Position numbers and translations under genes: made by a program. From the NCBI GenBank assembly GCA_026002305.1, contig BOBI01000014.1, positions 1 through 25,806 on the forward strand: a stretch of DNA of 25,806 bases, in the 5' to 3' direction. The notes under the pieces are model-generated. The model ran no database searches and had not been told where the DNA came from. It saw only the letters and a program-made list of their open reading frames with translations. How positions within the stretch are numbered: the stretch's first letter is position 1; every line of letters starts with the position of its first letter. The stretch comes from Spirochaetia bacterium (GTDB taxonomy: Bacteria > Spirochaetota > Spirochaetia > Treponematales > Breznakiellaceae). Positions 23,050 to 25,806 of the stretch are shown piece by piece.

Positions 23050-24321
23050 CTACATTGCGCAATATCTTTTGTTAGATTCGTTTCCCCAATCAACCGCGCT
23101 AAAGTTTATTAACACGGAAGCTGCGCCGTTAATACCGCCAGGCGGGCTGCCCAGTGTCGATGTAGGCCACGGGGCATTAGCGGTTAAGGTGCTTTTGGTA
23201 ACTAATCCCGATATTAAATTATCATCATCTGCGCCGTAATAATTTTTTAACCGGAAATTTGCGCCGGGTATGATACACAAATTAGATGTCTGGCCTTTCC
23301 ATTTTATCTTTTGTCCATCGGTAATAACTTTTCGCGTATCTAAAATTGCTTTAATATCAGCATCGATCTTTTCTGTTGTTGCATTAGGTAAATAACCATG
23401 AAACATTCTTGCATATTGAAAAAATCGTGTTTTTGTAGCTTCCGATCTATCGGCTATCCATGTTTTTAACGCCTTGTTTCCTATAGGATAAAAACTGGTA
23501 AGCTCCATTCTATCGACACCTATTGAATTTTCCATAGTCCACGCATCCATTTTCCATACCGATGTTTCTTCTTCCCTATCATAAGTTGAAGCTAAACAAT
23601 CAAATTCGTAGACATCATCTAACGGGCCTTCGATATCACCTGTATAAGTTAGTATGGGCGCCGGAAAACTTGAACCGTTATTAAAAAGTAAACCCGCTAT
23701 TTGAGAATTTTCATCGTTAATGTCAGGATGTGTCCAGGCAAAAGAAATTCCATACATGGACAACAAACTTTGTATAAAGCTATAATCGGAGCAATCAAAC
23801 TGCCCTAAAATAGTTATCGGGGTTTCTTTAGATGTGAAAAATGTAAAGTCGGCGTTAATATTATAATATGTTAAAATGCTTTCTATTATTTTGTTTGGCA
23901 GCGTTGCTTTGTAATCTTTTGTTTTTCTTGTGTATTTTAGCGGAGCCAAAACACTTTCAATGATAATTTCGTATAGAAAATAAGAAATACTATTTGTTAC
24001 TACTATAGGACCGGAACTTTTTACATGGGTAATAATACCGTGAAAAAAACGTTTTTGCGTTGGCACGTCTGTAAAGAACTCGGCGCCGTCAATTTCTTGT
24101 GTTATGCTTATACTGATACTTGTATCAAGAAGTTCCTTTAACTTATCTTGTTTACATACTTTATCCGTCCAAACTGTTAAGCGTCCTTCGTAATTTGTAG
24201 ATATGCCCTCCTCAATTATAAGTTTAAGCGGATTAAATACAACATCTTCGCTTCTGTTACTTCCGGCGGGTGTATATTCACATTTAGTGTACCTTTCTAA
24301 CGTTATAATCTCTCCACTCAC
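23050..24321 (-). CDS. gp27-like hub protein (VgrG N-terminal half, separate gene)
   Basis: The 423-residue protein resembles the hub part of VgrG/gp27. It has the paired barrel pattern with FHGIITHV and YFLYEIIIESVLAPLKY, the segment IIESILTYYNI, and the typical FDCSDYSFIQSLLSMYGISF block. A C-terminal strand region (LCIIPGANFRLKNYYG) sits where VgrG passes into the OB fold. Here the chain ends and the OB fold starts a new gene 14 nt later. Starts with GTG at 24319-24321 after AAGGAG. As a trimer it would sit at the tube end and hold the spike. Confidence 0.8.
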   Translation of the reverse strand: MSGEIITLERYTKCEYTPAGSNRSEDVVFNPLKLIIEEGISTNYEGRLTVWTDKVCKQDKLKELLDTSISISITQEIDGAEFFTDVPTQKRFFHGIITHVKSSGPIVVTNSISYFLYEIIIESVLAPLKYTRKTKDYKATLPNKIIESILTYYNINADFTFFTSKETPITILGQFDCSDYSFIQSLLSMYGISFAWTHPDINDENSQIAGLLFNNGSSFPAPILTYTGDIEGPLDDVYEFDCLASTYDREEETSVWKMDAWTMENSIGVDRMELTSFYPIGNKALKTWIADRSEATKTRFFQYARMFHGYLPNATTEKIDADIKAILDTRKVITDGQKIKWKGQTSNLCIIPGANFRLKNYYGADDDNLISGLVTKSTLTANAPWPTSTLGSPPGGINGAASVLINFSAVDWGNESNKRYCAM

Positions 24322-24379
24322 TATTAAATTCTCCTTGTATTCGCGGGCTTGCTTCTCATTGCACGATTGTATTTAACTT

Positions 24380-24670
24380 TTACACGATTGTGTTTACGTT
24401 GGGGCAAACCAAAACCGCCGTTGTTACCGGTATGCCTATGGGGGACACGCCTACAACAACGCTGCCTATGTTTACCTGCGGCCTGCCTTTTGCAAGTTTG
24501 GTAAGGGCCGTGGATACAGTTATTACACCGCTTACGCACAAGGGGCCCGCTACGGCATCCCCTAAACACGCGCAGGGCAAGCCCTTTACCATGGTGGTGA
24601 GCCCACCCGGGCCTATAATAACATCGCCTGTGGCTGTCAAATTTGCGATTGTAGCAACCGGTGTAGGCAT
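24380..24670 (-). CDS. PAAR-like spike-tip protein
   Basis: The 96-residue protein is taken from the ATG at 24670, which follows AAGGAG; the frame is open further upstream but without a good start signal. It has the PAAR-like pattern of short Gly/Pro/Val-rich strands: PTPVATIANLTATGDVIIGP, CACLGDAV, and later GSVVVGVSPIGIPVTT. Cys and possible metal ligands (CAC, VCP) fit the tip fold. It should cap the beta-helix of the separate spike. First gene of the minus-strand run. Confidence 0.75.
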   Translation of the reverse strand: MPTPVATIANLTATGDVIIGPGGLTTMVKGLPCACLGDAVAGPLCVSGVITVSTALTKLAKGRPQVNIGSVVVGVSPIGIPVTTAVLVCPNVNTIV

Positions 24671-24693
24671 ATTTGGCTCCTTTTTTACAAGGC

Positions 24694-24740
24694 TGCATTT
24701 ATTAATGCAACTGTAATTTGAATGATAACTTATTTCAAAT
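24694..24740 (-). promoter_or_regulatory. Two inverted repeats upstream of the PAAR gene
   Basis: TGCATT-TATT-AATGCA (24694-24709) is a perfect hairpin 24 nt before the PAAR ATG. ATTTGAA-N11-TTCAAAT (24716-24740) lies just beyond and could be an operator; a possible -10 (TATCAT on the minus strand, 24722-24727) lies inside it. No convincing -35 is seen. The rest of the divergent region up to 24875 has no other feature I can support. Confidence 0.35.
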
Positions 24741-24875
24741 AAAAAAAATAGTGATCCACACCGCAAGGCGCACCAACCGGTTGCAGGATAATCAACAACA
24801 CTATATTTTTTGCACTTGATTTTTATTCATGTTTGACGCAACTTGTATTCAGGTCTTTTTACATTGGAGTTTACT

Positions 24876-25806
24876 ATGGATGCGCTTAAAAAAAACACGG
24901 CTTGGAAGGGAAGATGCGGGCCGCTGGTTCTGGTTATCATGGATGGTGTTGGCTATGGGGAATATAGGGAAGGCGATGCGGTCGCCGATTCAAAAATGTG
25001 GCATTTTGACGGGATCAAGGCAAAAAGCCCGGGTACAAAGTTAAAGGCTCATGGAACGGCAGTTGGGCTTCCTTCCGATGATGACATGGGTAACAGCGAA
25101 GTTGGCCATAACGCAATGGGCTGCGGGCGTGTATTTAGTCAGGGTGCGGCGTTAATATCCGCCTCTATTAAAACAGGCGCCATGTTTAAAGGCGGGATAT
25201 GGAAAAAGGCTTGTGATGGTGTAAAAAAACCGGCAGGTACACTGCACTTTATAGGATTGCTTTCGGACGGGAATGTACACAGCCACATTGATCATCTAAA
25301 GGCTATGATTAAGCAGGCAAAGGCCGACGGCGTAAAGAAGGTCCGGCTGCATATTTTGCTTGACGGCCGCGATGTCGGCGAGACAAGCGCTCTTACATAC
25401 ATAGAGCCTTTTGAATCGTTCTTACAAGAACAAAACACCGGTGGTTTCGATGCCCGCATTGCATCAGGCGGCGGCCGTATGTGGATAACAATGGATCGCT
25501 ACGGCGCCGACTGGGATATGGTGGCGCGCGGCTGGGATGTTCATGTTCACGGAAAAGGACGCGCGTTTTCATCGGCAAAAGAGGCGGTGGAAACATACCG
25601 TGCCGAAATAGACGGCGTAATCGATCAGAATTTAAAAGAATTTGTCATTACGGAAAACGGAAAGCCGGTAGGTGTTATGGCCGACGGCGACAGCGTAATT
25701 CTTTTTAATTTTAGAGGCGACCGCGCTCTTGAAATAACCGCCGCTTTTGAATCGGACAACTTTGATAAATTTGACAGGGGTAGAAGGCCCAATGTCTTTT
25801 ATGCCG
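24876..25806 (+). CDS. gpmI: 2,3-bisphosphoglycerate-independent phosphoglycerate mutase (3' end outside window)
   Basis: Interconverts 3- and 2-phosphoglycerate in glycolysis, in the cytoplasm. The first 310 codons are visible. The metal-binding start VLVIMDGVGYG (D23) and the catalytic Ser in MGNSEVGHNAMGCGR (S74) are present, followed by the substrate-binding blocks LLSDGNVHSHIDHL, LLDGRDVGETSA, SGGGRMWITMDRY and FNFRGDRA. The ATG at 24876 is six nt after GGAG. The reading frame continues off the end. Confidence 0.95.
   Translation, partial: MDALKKNTAWKGRCGPLVLVIMDGVGYGEYREGDAVADSKMWHFDGIKAKSPGTKLKAHGTAVGLPSDDDMGNSEVGHNAMGCGRVFSQGAALISASIKTGAMFKGGIWKKACDGVKKPAGTLHFIGLLSDGNVHSHIDHLKAMIKQAKADGVKKVRLHILLDGRDVGETSALTYIEPFESFLQEQNTGGFDARIASGGGRMWITMDRYGADWDMVARGWDVHVHGKGRAFSSAKEAVETYRAEIDGVIDQNLKEFVITENGKPVGVMADGDSVILFNFRGDRALEITAAFESDNFDKFDRGRRPNVFYA

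Noticed and set aside
1..25806. tRNA or rRNA genes
   Set aside because: No cloverleaf with a conserved T-arm or CCA end, and no rRNA-like block was noticed by eye; a tRNA scan could still find one.

Overview
The window looks like a spirochaete chromosome, most likely a gut- or termite-associated Treponema-type organism. This is inferred from the style of the surface protein at the left edge (Ig-like repeats, a DUF1566-like domain, a Pro/Thr linker and a SUMF1 domain), from the housekeeping genes and from the moderate GC content. No rRNA or other taxonomic marker is present, so the assignment is tentative.

Layout. (1) 1-2192 is the 3' part of a large secreted SUMF1/C-type-lectin-fold protein, closed by a strong terminator. 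(2) 2623-6243, on the minus strand, holds leucyl-tRNA synthetase (leuS) and a DraRnl/Rnl5-type RNA ligase; leuS carries an in-frame GC-rich palindromic insertion. (3) 6465-16688, on the plus strand, is a roughly 10 kb defence and toxin-antitoxin island between leuS and leuB. It opens with a single-chain type IIG restriction-modification enzyme and continues with HicAB, a BrnT-like pair, two MNT/HEPN pairs, a VapB-like gene with a PIN remnant, an antitoxin/YoeB pair and a DUF4160/DUF2442 pair. It also has two full-length and one truncated copy of an unrecognised membrane-anchored helical family, and many partial gene copies. (4) 16712-17851 is leuB. (5) 17873-24670 is a contractile-injection (T6SS-like) module. 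A gp25/TssE gene lies on the plus strand. On the minus strand are PAAR, a gp27-like hub, a separate gp5-like spike with a long Ala/Pro/Val tail, two unknown proteins, a MazEF-type pair and a DUF6931 protein. (6) 24876 to the end is the 5' part of the phosphoglycerate mutase gene gpmI.

The two most notable points follow. First, the R-M gene's 3' end recurs downstream as orphan tails. Each tail supplies a purine-rich ribosome-binding site and a stop/start overlap for the next cassette, so the island seems to grow by recombination at this tail, much as orphan Rhs/CdiA tips accumulate. Second, the VgrG equivalent is split into separate hub and spike genes, as in phage T4. The spike has a repetitive tail and is followed by unrecognised genes and a toxin-antitoxin pair in the same run, which makes this an atypical injection system.

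All family assignments come from reading motifs by eye. No database search or structure prediction was run.
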